Below are positions 1 to 7,471 of a stretch of 16,655 nucleotides of DNA, piece after piece. Each line of letters opens with the position of its first letter. Within the stretch, counting starts at the first letter, position 1. Both the position numbers and the translations under genes were made by a program. Origin of the DNA: Clostridiales bacterium (GTDB lineage: Bacteria > Bacillota > Clostridia > Christensenellales > Pumilibacteraceae); the NCBI GenBank assembly GCA_029069015.1, contig JAIEBL010000320.1:1-16655 (forward strand). The letters run 5' to 3'. A model generated the notes under the pieces. That model saw only the letters and a list, made by a program, of their open reading frames with translations, was not told the origin of the DNA and did not search any database.

Positions 1-368
1 CGGTGGAAGTCATCATGACGCTTCTCGACGAAGAAGTTCAGACCTCGCTTGTAGCCGAAGAAAAACTGCAACTTCCCTTGTTCAAAACCATGGAAAACGA
101 CTTCTTGGATACGGAAAACAACGACGTATTCAGCCCCTTGTCCCGTTCGATTTATCTCGAAGTCATCTCGGGTAGACACGGCAGAATCAGCGACGTGTAC
201 AAGAGCTATGAAACGACTTGGCACGACGATATCAGCACCAAGCTCTTCGAATACATCTACGACGTAGAGGCGGGCAAAGGAAAGGGTATCGCTGCGTACA
301 ACGATCATTACAATGATGATTTCAAAAACGACATTCAATCGAAGTACAACAACAGAAAGAACGATTAA
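1..368 (+). CDS. Sugar ABC transporter solute-binding protein, C-terminal fragment (5' partial)
   Basis: The reading frame is open to the left edge, so only about the last 121 residues are present. The GTG at 3 is an internal Val codon rather than a start. The fragment is acidic, soluble and rich in aromatic residues, with no membrane segment. It contains the stretch SPLSRSIYLEVISGRHG and ends in a charged tail (KYNNRKND). This fits the C-terminal lobe of a CUT1-type extracellular sugar-binding lipoprotein, but I see no motif that proves it. The main support is context: the stop is followed 33 bases later by two CUT1 permease genes in the same direction, which is the usual order of binding protein, permease, permease. 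The signal peptide and lipobox would lie outside the window. It would capture an oligosaccharide at the cell surface and pass it to the permeases. Identity is moderately sure; substrate is unknown. Confidence 0.6.
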   Translation, partial: VEVIMTLLDEEVQTSLVAEEKLQLPLFKTMENDFLDTENNDVFSPLSRSIYLEVISGRHGRISDVYKSYETTWHDDISTKLFEYIYDVEAGKGKGIAAYNDHYNDDFKNDIQSKYNNRKND

Positions 369-401
369 TATTAAACAAAAAAGCTTAGGGGAGAACTTTA
401 A

Positions 402-1316
402 ATGCTATTAGAGATATCCAAACCGAAGGGGCGGCGTCTCGGCTGGAAAGAGAATTATATCGGTTGGCTGTACTGCCTTCCGATCATAATCGGCATTCTG
501 GTTTTCACGCTGTTTCCCATCATTCTCTCCGTATATTCGATGTTCCTCGATTGGACGGGTTTCCAACTGATCTGGGACGCCGAATTCTACGGAATGGAAA
601 ACTTTAAGGTGCTGTTTACGGGCGTAGAGAAAACCGTATTCTGGCATGCGCTCGGGAATACGTTCTGCATGATGCTGAACATTCCCGTGTCGATGCTTCT
701 CGGCGTATTGCTCGCTCTTGCCATGAACCGCAAAATGCCGGGCGCGAAAGTATTCCGCGTGATTTACTACGTTCCCTGCATCACCTCCGTCGTTGCCGTA
801 ACGATCCTCTTCACGAAGTTGTTCAATACGGACGGCGTCATCAACAAAATGCTGGAAGTGTTCGGTAAAAAGAACCACGCCAAGTGGCTGACCGACGACG
901 TTCTCGTCAAAGTGACGGTCAACATCCTCATCATCTGGAAGGGCTTGGGCTACTCGACGCTCATGTATTTAGCGGGTCTTCAATCGGTATCCACCGACCA
1001 AATCGAAGCTGCGAAGATCGACGGCGCGACGGGCGCGAAAATCTTTACGAAGATCACGCTTCCCGCGCTCTATCCCATCACGTTCTACCTGCTCGTTACG
1101 GGTATTATGGGTGGCTTGCAGCTCTTCAACGAACCCTACATTTTGGTAGAATACGGCTTACACAACAACGCTATGACGAACGCTTCGCTTATTTACTACT
1201 ACTATGAGCACCAGCAGATGGGTGTTGCGGCAGTCGGCGCGTGGGCGCTTGCGATCTTGGTGTTCATCGTCACCTTCATTCAGATGGCGGTAGACAACAA
1301 GAAAGAAAAATATTAA
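402..1316 (+). CDS. CUT1 sugar ABC transporter permease, MalF/UgpA-like (first permease)
   Basis: This 304-residue integral membrane protein is a usual length for the family. The start ATG has AGGGGAG at 387-393 about eight bases upstream. The N-terminus enters the membrane at once (YIGWLYCLPIIIGILVFTLF), a typical MalF/UgpA opening. Further hydrophobic segments lie near residues 85-105, 120-140, 170-190, 225-245 and 275-297. The cytoplasmic EAA loop that docks onto the ATPase is visible as EAAKIDGATGAKIFTKITLP near residues 202-221, matching the family pattern EAA-x3-G-x9-I-x-LP. The protein would form a heterodimeric channel with the next gene product to import an oligosaccharide. There is no ATPase gene nearby. 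Many Firmicutes CUT1 systems share one MsmX/MsiK-type ATPase encoded elsewhere, and that is inferred here. The substrate cannot be read from the sequence. Confidence 0.93.
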   Translation: MLLEISKPKGRRLGWKENYIGWLYCLPIIIGILVFTLFPIILSVYSMFLDWTGFQLIWDAEFYGMENFKVLFTGVEKTVFWHALGNTFCMMLNIPVSMLLGVLLALAMNRKMPGAKVFRVIYYVPCITSVVAVTILFTKLFNTDGVINKMLEVFGKKNHAKWLTDDVLVKVTVNILIIWKGLGYSTLMYLAGLQSVSTDQIEAAKIDGATGAKIFTKITLPALYPITFYLLVTGIMGGLQLFNEPYILVEYGLHNNAMTNASLIYYYYEHQQMGVAAVGAWALAILVFIVTFIQMAVDNKKEKY

Positions 1317-1325
1317 AAGGAGGAG
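1317..1325 (+). promoter_or_regulatory. Ribosome binding site that sets the second permease start
   Basis: AAGGAGGAG is a near-perfect anti-SD match. It precedes two ATGs: 1326, whose frame closes after seven codons, and 1337, which opens the permease. The spacing to 1337 is somewhat long (about 11-12 bases from the AGGAGG core), but no better in-frame start exists. The short frame from 1326 is probably noise. Confidence 0.6.
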
Positions 1326-1336
1326 ATGAGCAAATT

Positions 1337-2236
1337 ATGGATGCAGTAGTAGCAAGAACCGCCACCATAACGAGCGACAAAAAAGTCGTTTCGATGCGTC
1401 GGCGCAGACTCATTGTCAACACGATTTTGTTTGTCGTCCTTCTTTTGGGCGCGATCGTAATGTTGTATCCGCTTCTTTGGATGTTGTTTACGTCGTTTAA
1501 GAACTACACCGAAATCTACGACGGACTTTTCCCCAAACATTGGACGGGTGCTGCGTACAAGTACATTTTTACAGAGAAAGAAAAGTTGCCGACGTCCCTG
1601 GTCCGCGGGTTTATCAACAGCGTGCTCTGCACGGTGCCCGTAGTCTTGGTGCAAGTGTTCGTATCGGCAATGGCAGCGTTCGCGTTTGCAAAGCTTCATT
1701 TTAAAGGCAAGAACATTCTCTTTATTATCATGCTTGCAACGCAAATGATTCCGTTTACGGTTATCATGATCCCGCAGGTATACGTATTCCGTACGTTCGG
1801 TCTCTTGAACGGCCCGATAGCGGTCATCATCCCGAAGATGTTCGGCGCGGTCATGACGGTGTTCTTCCTCCGTCAGTTCCTGTACGGGATTCCCGACGCG
1901 TTAACGGAGGCGGCACGTCTCGACGGCGCGGGCTACAACCGCACGTTCTTCTCGATCGTGTTACCGCTTATCATGCCGGCGCTCTCCACGCAGATGATTC
2001 TCAGCTTCATCGGCAACTGGAACGACTACCTCGGACCCTTACTGTATATCGTGGGCGAAGAGTGGTATACGCTCCCGCTTATCATCGATAACTTCGCGGG
2101 TAACGACGGCGGCTTCGACGGCGTGCCTCGTATCATGGCGGCGTCGCTCATCAGTATGGTTCCCATTCTGGTCATCTTCGCGGCGTTCCAAAAGAAGATC
2201 GTAGGCTCGATCGTATTCAGCGCGGTCAAAGGTTAA
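1337..2236 (+). CDS. CUT1 sugar ABC transporter permease, MalG/UgpE-like (second permease)
   Basis: This 299-residue membrane protein is partner to the permease just upstream. The frame is open from 1241, but the start was set at ATG 1337 because it follows a strong AAGGAGGAG at 1317-1325 and begins 21 bases after the upstream stop. The ATG at 1326 is in another frame and stops after seven codons. A charged, Arg-rich N-terminus (MRRRR) leads to the first membrane segment (LIVNTILFVVLLLGAIVMLYPLLW). Later segments include the VQVFVSAMAAFAFA region and FIIMLATQMIPF. The EAA loop reads EAARLDGAGYNRTFFSIVLP and the family C-terminus ...AFQKKIVGSIVFSAVKG is intact, as in MalG-type permeases that end in 'G(A/S)VKG'. 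It is co-transcribed with the first permease and is the last gene before a terminator. Confidence 0.93.
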   Translation: MDAVVARTATITSDKKVVSMRRRRLIVNTILFVVLLLGAIVMLYPLLWMLFTSFKNYTEIYDGLFPKHWTGAAYKYIFTEKEKLPTSLVRGFINSVLCTVPVVLVQVFVSAMAAFAFAKLHFKGKNILFIIMLATQMIPFTVIMIPQVYVFRTFGLLNGPIAVIIPKMFGAVMTVFFLRQFLYGIPDALTEAARLDGAGYNRTFFSIVLPLIMPALSTQMILSFIGNWNDYLGPLLYIVGEEWYTLPLIIDNFAGNDGGFDGVPRIMAASLISMVPILVIFAAFQKKIVGSIVFSAVKG

Positions 2237-2252
2237 TACTCTAAGGTCTTGT

Positions 2253-2307
2253 GCGGAAAGCCGAGCGGTGCATGGTTAACATGAGCCGCTCGGCAAAACC
2301 GCTTTTT
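2253..2307 (+). terminator. Intrinsic terminator after the transporter genes
   Basis: A nested stem ends in TTTTT. The outer pairs are GCGG (2253-2256) with CCGC (2299-2302). After an A-rich internal loop, GCCGAGCGG (2260-2268) pairs with CCGCTCGGC (2286-2294). Inside that, CATG can pair with CATG around a GTTAA loop. The U-tract is at 2303-2307. It lies 17 bases after the permease stop and separates the transporter from the secreted hydrolase genes, which therefore need either their own promoter or readthrough. Confidence 0.75.
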
Positions 2308-2320
2308 ATGGCTTTAAAAT

Positions 2321-2336
2321 CTGTTTTTAAAAACAG
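2321..2336. promoter_or_regulatory. 16-base perfect palindrome, possible operator
   Basis: CTGTTTTTAAAAACAG is a perfect dyad with no spacer, lying 57 bases upstream of the hydrolase start. With no loop it is a poor RNA hairpin, so a site for a dimeric DNA-binding protein is a better guess. The position, in the only gap between the transporter terminator and the hydrolase gene, suits an operator. It does not look like a direct-repeat AraC site. No protein can be assigned to it. Confidence 0.35.
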
Positions 2337-2349
2337 GAAGTTTCTTTAT

Positions 2350-2370
2350 CGGGCAGGGCGTAGTTGCCCG
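2350..2370 (+). promoter_or_regulatory. Hairpin in the leader of the hydrolase mRNA
   Basis: CGGGCA (2350-2355) and TGCCCG (2365-2370) form a 6-bp GC-rich stem with a 9-base loop, ending about ten bases before the Shine-Dalgarno sequence. There is no T-tract, so it is not a terminator. It may tune ribosome access or stabilise the 5' end of the long message. Function is inferred. Confidence 0.35.
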
Positions 2371-2380
2371 CTCGAGTGAG

Positions 2381-2385
2381 GGAGG
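2381..2385 (+). promoter_or_regulatory. Ribosome binding site choosing ATG 2393 over GTG 2390
   Basis: GGAGG lies 7 bases before ATG 2393 and only 4 bases before the adjoining in-frame GTG at 2390. The ATG has the better spacing, so the protein should begin MKKKNAK rather than MMKKKNAK. Confidence 0.6.
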
Positions 2386-2392
2386 AAAAGTG

Positions 2393-5300
2393 ATGAAGAA
2401 AAAGAATGCAAAACGCTTGTTGGCGCTTCTTGTATGCTTACCTCTTCTTTGCGGCGTAATTTTCTTTACCGCAAAAGAGAAGAAAGCGGATGCCGCCTCA
2501 AGCTACAACATCGAAACGTATTCGCCTATGCAGACGTTCGATGGATGGGGAACTTCGCTCATTTGGTGGGCGAACAACGTAGGCAAATACGATTGGGAAG
2601 CTGCCGGCGGTGAGACCACCGTGCGTGAAGAAATCATGGAGCTTCTCTACGGCAAAGACGGTCTTGAATACAACATTGCCCGTTTTAACGTAGGCGGCGG
2701 CGACAACCCCAATCACGACCACGTTACCAAGCCCCAGCACATGCAAGGGTACAGCACGCTGGATGAATCGTTCCTGCCCACGTACGACGGCGACAATACG
2801 ACGCCGGAGCTTAACGATTGGGCGACGAAAAAAAGCGGCTGGACGATGGACGACGTTACCTATGATTGGGAGAGCGACGACGGCTTAACGACCGACGCCG
2901 CCCAACGTTGGTGCATGGAATGGATTTACGGCAATGCCGAAAAAATCGGTACGAAGAACGAACTCATTACCGAATACTTCTCCAACTCGCCCCCTTGGTA
3001 CATGACCGAAACGGCGTGTGCTTCGGGTAACGGCAACAAAAGTAACCTTACTTCGGGCCGCGAGGACGAGTTCGCAAAGTATTTCGTAGAAGTGCTTTTG
3101 CACCTTGTAAAAGAAGAAGGTTACAAGGTCGAATACGTCGATCCGTTCAACGAGTCTACGTCCGATTGGTGGTCTGTCCGCTCCCAAAAGCAGGAAGGCT
3201 GCAAGATGACGGATGCGCAACGTGCCCAAGTTTTGTACTATGTGGTAGATGAGCTTGAAGAGCACCCCGAACTTGCCGGTATCAAAATCGCATTCGACGA
3301 TTCCACCGGTGCGGATAAAGCGTGGGCTGCGTATACTGCTTTGAAAAGCAATACGTATTTTACGAAAACAACCGATAAAGGTAATTCCGTTCAATCCTAT
3401 ATGGGTAAGCTCAATTACCACCTCTACGAAGGTTCGGCATCCAGCGAGAAAAAGATTGCCGATGAAGCGGTGGCGAAAGGCTGGAGAAACTGGATGAGCG
3501 AGATGGGCTACAACAGTGCGCAGAGCGCGACGTCGTCCACCTTGCAGACGGGCTATCTGCATACCGATAAGATCCGTCAGACGATTTACGACGGCGCGAA
3601 TGCGTATGTTCTTTGGCAGGTCATCGAGGAACTTTCCTCGCAGTTGAACGCGCCCGAATACGGCTACGGCCCTATTAAGGTCAGCTACAACTCGGCGGAA
3701 GACGTTCCCGACCTTGTCAACTACGGCTACACGTTGGGTAGCTACTTTGTCGGCAAGCAATACTATATGCTCGGCCAGTACAGCAAGTACATCCGCCCCG
3801 GCTACAAAATTCTGCCCACGTCCGATCCTAACGGCGTTGCGGCGATTTCGCCCGACGGCGACAAAGTCGTTCTCGTGCACACGAACAACAGCACGACGGA
3901 AGACACCGTTAACTTTACGCTCTTAGGGCACTATATCACGAACGCGCAGGTTATCGTGACCGACGAAGATCAGAACTGGGCGAAATCCTCGCTTGCGGCT
4001 TCGGGCAACAAGTTCTCGTATACGGTAAATCCGTATTCGGTAACGACGTTTGTATTCGACGTAGACCAATACGCTGAAAAGCCCGCTCCCGGTGTAACGA
4101 CCTACTACGAAGTATATAACCGTAGCACGGCTCCGAGCGGTGCACAGAAAAATCAGGGCATTAAGCTCACCGATGCTACTTTACCCAGCGTAGCGGATAT
4201 CTTTGCGGCGACCGACACCACGTACGCCATGAATAAGATTTATCTTACGAGCGGTTGGAACACGAGTGACAACAACGGAACGCACGGACGTTACTATATA
4301 CAAGGTGCAGACGGCGCCGGTGGGTTCTTCAAGTTTACGGGGGCTAATAAGGTAGACCTTATATTCAGATGCAAGAACGATAGCGGCGACGTAAAATTTG
4401 CCATTTACGAAAAAGGCGCCAGTGCCTACACGTTGGTTGAACGAACCGACTATGTCAGTATGTCACAAAGCGGTGACGACGCGAAATCGGTATGGAGCAA
4501 GACAAAGTTAGACGAAACCAAAACCTATCTTGTCGTATTCGAACCGAAATCGGGGCAGTGGAGCGATTATTACGGCTATTCTACTACGCTCGGCGGAATA
4601 GAGGTCGAATATGAAGCGCCCCAGATTTCGACGGCGACCGTAAAAGGCGGCAATTTGTATTTGAGCGTGACCGAAGAAACGCCCGCGAGCCAGTATAAAG
4701 TGTATTGGCGCGAAGTGGGCACGGACGACGTGCACGAGGAAACCGTAGACTACGCCGATATTAGCGGTACGGCGATCGCAACGGGCCTTACGGGCAATGC
4801 GTACGATATTTGGGTATCCGATACGGCGGGTGAAAAGTATTCTCAAACCGTAACGGTGCGCAATGCAAACGTAGACAACAAACTTCTGTACTACGTCAAT
4901 GCCGGAACGGACAACGTAGGCAGCTACTCGATTTACGAGAATGCGGCAGTAAACAATACGTATCAGGATCAAGCATACGGCGCAGATCCGATCACCGGTA
5001 AAGAGTGGGGCTTGGTGAGCGCGGGCAACAAGGGATATACAAGCGGCACGGCGGGCTCTATCTATCAGGCGATGGGCGACGTCGTTTCGACCGACGGCAA
5101 CGCGGACAGCGAAATCGTATACAAGTTCGAAGTGGAAGGCGGCAATACGTACGATATTATGCTCGGCGCGATTTGCCCGTGGGCGGCGCGTCCGGAAGAC
5201 GTGAGCGTCAACGGTACGAAAGTAGGTAAATTCACGATCGACGGTAGCGAGAACTTCATTGCGATCACGGGGATTGCGCCCGATGCCGGCTTTATCACGA

Positions 5301-7471
5301 TCAAAGTGAGCATTCCTACGGGAGAAACGGAAGGCTCCGTTCTCGGCACGATCATGATTTCCAAGAGCGGCGATCCGGCAAATGCGTTTGCTACGGCAGC
5401 CGAGGTGCAGGACGTTACGCCTTCGGGTTCGGCGGCGAACGTAAAACACTATCGGTTCGGCGGTTTGACGGCGGGCTACGTAGGTACGATCTCCGTTACC
5501 AAGGCGTACGTATATGGCGTAGACGGCGTTGCAACGCCTAAGACGAGCGGCGTTACCTTCGACCCGATCGTTATTACGAACAGCTCGCCCAATGCGGAAG
5601 CGGGTCGTATTACGGGTATTGTGGACGGCTTGTACTTTAACACGCCACTCACCCTCACGAGCGATATCGCTACGGTCTACTACAACATAGACTGCGGCTC
5701 CGACGGCGGCAACGCTTCGGCACCCGGTTCGTTGCAAGGCGGCGTAGCCGACCAAGAGACGAGCGGCGGCAGTTGGGGTTATACGGGTAGCCATACTTCG
5801 GGTTGGCGAGACGAAAATGCGCTCAACTCCGTGCACTACGACATAAAAGACAGCTTCTACTACACCCTTACGAATCTTCCGGCAGGGGATGACGTAGACG
5901 TTGAAGTATGCGGTAAAGATCCCAACAACTGGGGCGGCAGAAGCTACGACGTGTATTTCGGTACGAACAAGAGTAGCTATAACGGAAGCGGTAACAAGAA
6001 AATCGGCACGGTGACGGTGCCCAAGGGCGCGTACGGCACGATGCGTACGTCGCTTACGATTCCCGCCGCGACCTGCTATATGTTCTTCCATGCGACGACA
6101 GGCGGCGATCCGTTCCTTTCGTATATCACGATCGCGACGCCCGCCGATGACGTCCCCGCAGCGCCTACGCTCAATAAGACCGAAGCCAAAAAGACGGATA
6201 CGGTCAAGGTAAGCGGGCTTGAAAAAGACGATTTGTTGGTAATCAATTCCGCCGACGGCAGCCGCATCGGCGAAGTCGTCATCACGGGTGAGTCGATGAA
6301 CGTTGATCTTACTCAGTTCGACATTCCCGAAAGCGCAGAGGCCGTTATGTTCAGCGTGCGTCACGACGGTTCGCTCGAAGAGAGCACGGCCACCATGCTT
6401 GCGCTCCCTAAAGTTCACGTGAGCGGCATTCAAGAAGTTTGGTCGCATTCGATGGTATTGCACTTCTCGCCTTCGATGGGCGTGACTTTGCAGAAGTTGG
6501 TCGTGGTAGCACCTTCGGGTGAACGTACCGACGTAACGAAGCGCGAATACTTCAACTACGTCGTACACGAGAACGGCGACCATACCGTTTACCTTACGAC
6601 CAAGGCGAACGAAACCTACGAGCAAACGGTGAGCATTGATAAAATCGACGTGATTTTGTTCAATGCGGTCTACGACGCAGGTCTTACCTATCAAGACGTT
6701 GCCGTTACGGTTGAGCTCCTTTGCTCGACCGGCTCGCTCAAAGAGTTCTACGTAGACGGCGAAGAGAAAGAATTGGTAAACAACAAATACTCGTTTACCG
6801 TAACGGACAACACGAAGTACGTGTTTAAAGCAATCAGCCAACTCGATCTCGAATATGAGTACGAATTGGATATAACGAACATCAACAAAGAAGCGATTGC
6901 GTTCGCCGTTACGCCTACCTTCACCGATGCCGACGCCTTTGTGGCAGAGCTTGTCTCCAACAACCTTGTGGGCGGTTCGTTCTCGGTTACGAAGGGCGGC
7001 AAATACTACGGCGGCACGAACGGCTTGCACTTAGTGGAAGCGGGCGAATACACCGTTACCTACACGGCAGGCAACCGCAGACAACAAAGCTTCACCGTTA
7101 AACTCGGCTACGGCGCAGGCGAACTCGCTACGCTTTCCGGCAATACGCTTTCGGGTATCGCCGCAGGCGCGAAGGTATACCTCATGGGTACGGGCGACGA
7201 AGTAACGGTTACGGACGGCAGCTGCACGCTTACGACGGGCAATCGTTATCTGATTTTCTCCGAATCGAACGGCAATTACGAAGTAGCGATTATTACGGTG
7301 GAAGCAGGCGCATACGACACGGATCCTACCCCTGCTCCCGCACCCGCAGCACCGGCAGCAAAGAAAGGTTGCGGTAGCGCGGCAGGCGCGGCATTGCCTA
7401 TGGCGGCAATCGTGTTGTTGCTTGCAGGCGCAGGTTTGGCGCTTGCAAAGAAAGGAGGAAAAAGAGCATGA
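2393..7471 (+). CDS. Giant secreted GH30 glycoside hydrolase, likely endo-beta-1,6-galactanase type, with lectin-like modules and C-terminal anchor
   Basis: The protein has 1692 residues. Residues 1-36 form a signal peptide (KKKNAKR, hydrophobic core, cleavage near ADA|AS). Residues 38-390 are a GH30 (beta/alpha)8 barrel and 390-557 its beta-sandwich. The family landmarks are FDGWGTSLIWWA, EYFSNSPPWYM, then FNES with acid/base Glu254 followed by SDWW and QEGCKM, and WMSEMG with nucleophile Glu370. This pattern fits subfamily 5 endo-beta-1,6-galactanases best, although Ser replaces the usual Pro after the acid/base. Downstream lie a beta-rich CBM-like region (about 568-740), an Fn3-like region (741-825), malectin-like modules (831-995 and 1096-1250) and several Ig-like stretches to about 1645. 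A Pro/Ala linker then leads to KKGCGSAAG (Cys1660), a membrane helix and a basic tail. The likely role is surface cleavage of galactan side chains in arabinogalactan. GH30 assignment is strong; substrate is inferred. Confidence 0.85.
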   Translation: MKKKNAKRLLALLVCLPLLCGVIFFTAKEKKADAASSYNIETYSPMQTFDGWGTSLIWWANNVGKYDWEAAGGETTVREEIMELLYGKDGLEYNIARFNVGGGDNPNHDHVTKPQHMQGYSTLDESFLPTYDGDNTTPELNDWATKKSGWTMDDVTYDWESDDGLTTDAAQRWCMEWIYGNAEKIGTKNELITEYFSNSPPWYMTETACASGNGNKSNLTSGREDEFAKYFVEVLLHLVKEEGYKVEYVDPFNESTSDWWSVRSQKQEGCKMTDAQRAQVLYYVVDELEEHPELAGIKIAFDDSTGADKAWAAYTALKSNTYFTKTTDKGNSVQSYMGKLNYHLYEGSASSEKKIADEAVAKGWRNWMSEMGYNSAQSATSSTLQTGYLHTDKIRQTIYDGANAYVLWQVIEELSSQLNAPEYGYGPIKVSYNSAEDVPDLVNYGYTLGSYFVGKQYYMLGQYSKYIRPGYKILPTSDPNGVAAISPDGDKVVLVHTNNSTTEDTVNFTLLGHYITNAQVIVTDEDQNWAKSSLAASGNKFSYTVNPYSVTTFVFDVDQYAEKPAPGVTTYYEVYNRSTAPSGAQKNQGIKLTDATLPSVADIFAATDTTYAMNKIYLTSGWNTSDNNGTHGRYYIQGADGAGGFFKFTGANKVDLIFRCKNDSGDVKFAIYEKGASAYTLVERTDYVSMSQSGDDAKSVWSKTKLDETKTYLVVFEPKSGQWSDYYGYSTTLGGIEVEYEAPQISTATVKGGNLYLSVTEETPASQYKVYWREVGTDDVHEETVDYADISGTAIATGLTGNAYDIWVSDTAGEKYSQTVTVRNANVDNKLLYYVNAGTDNVGSYSIYENAAVNNTYQDQAYGADPITGKEWGLVSAGNKGYTSGTAGSIYQAMGDVVSTDGNADSEIVYKFEVEGGNTYDIMLGAICPWAARPEDVSVNGTKVGKFTIDGSENFIAITGIAPDAGFITIKVSIPTGETEGSVLGTIMISKSGDPANAFATAAEVQDVTPSGSAANVKHYRFGGLTAGYVGTISVTKAYVYGVDGVATPKTSGVTFDPIVITNSSPNAEAGRITGIVDGLYFNTPLTLTSDIATVYYNIDCGSDGGNASAPGSLQGGVADQETSGGSWGYTGSHTSGWRDENALNSVHYDIKDSFYYTLTNLPAGDDVDVEVCGKDPNNWGGRSYDVYFGTNKSSYNGSGNKKIGTVTVPKGAYGTMRTSLTIPAATCYMFFHATTGGDPFLSYITIATPADDVPAAPTLNKTEAKKTDTVKVSGLEKDDLLVINSADGSRIGEVVITGESMNVDLTQFDIPESAEAVMFSVRHDGSLEESTATMLALPKVHVSGIQEVWSHSMVLHFSPSMGVTLQKLVVVAPSGERTDVTKREYFNYVVHENGDHTVYLTTKANETYEQTVSIDKIDVILFNAVYDAGLTYQDVAVTVELLCSTGSLKEFYVDGEEKELVNNKYSFTVTDNTKYVFKAISQLDLEYEYELDITNINKEAIAFAVTPTFTDADAFVAELVSNNLVGGSFSVTKGGKYYGGTNGLHLVEAGEYTVTYTAGNRRQQSFTVKLGYGAGELATLSGNTLSGIAAGAKVYLMGTGDEVTVTDGSCTLTTGNRYLIFSESNGNYEVAIITVEAGAYDTDPTPAPAPAAPAAKKGCGSAAGAALPMAAIVLLLAGAGLALAKKGGKRA
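7451..7458 (+). promoter_or_regulatory. Ribosome binding site inside the hydrolase 3' end
   Basis: AAAGGAGG encodes part of the hydrolase's basic tail (KKGG) and lies 9 bases before the ATG of the next gene. That ATG overlaps the hydrolase stop as ATGA (7468-7471). The layout points to translational coupling of the two surface proteins. Confidence 0.75.

Noticed and set aside
2393..2500. Lipoprotein signal on the GH30 hydrolase (Cys in LPLLCG)
   Set aside because: Residues before the Cys do not fit a lipobox, which needs a small residue at -1; Leu is present. An ordinary signal peptide with cleavage near ADA fits better, and the C-terminus provides an anchor.
2885..3880. Minus-strand open frame of 331 codons antisense to the GH30 catalytic domain
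   Set aside because: The plus strand here encodes the catalytic barrel with both Glu residues in place. The antisense frame is a codon-bias effect.
4508..7030. Minus-strand open frame of 840 codons inside the hydrolase gene
   Set aside because: It lies wholly within a plus-strand gene with signal peptide, catalytic motifs and anchor. Its translation is rich in Arg, His and Val with no domain logic, as expected from the antisense of biased codons.
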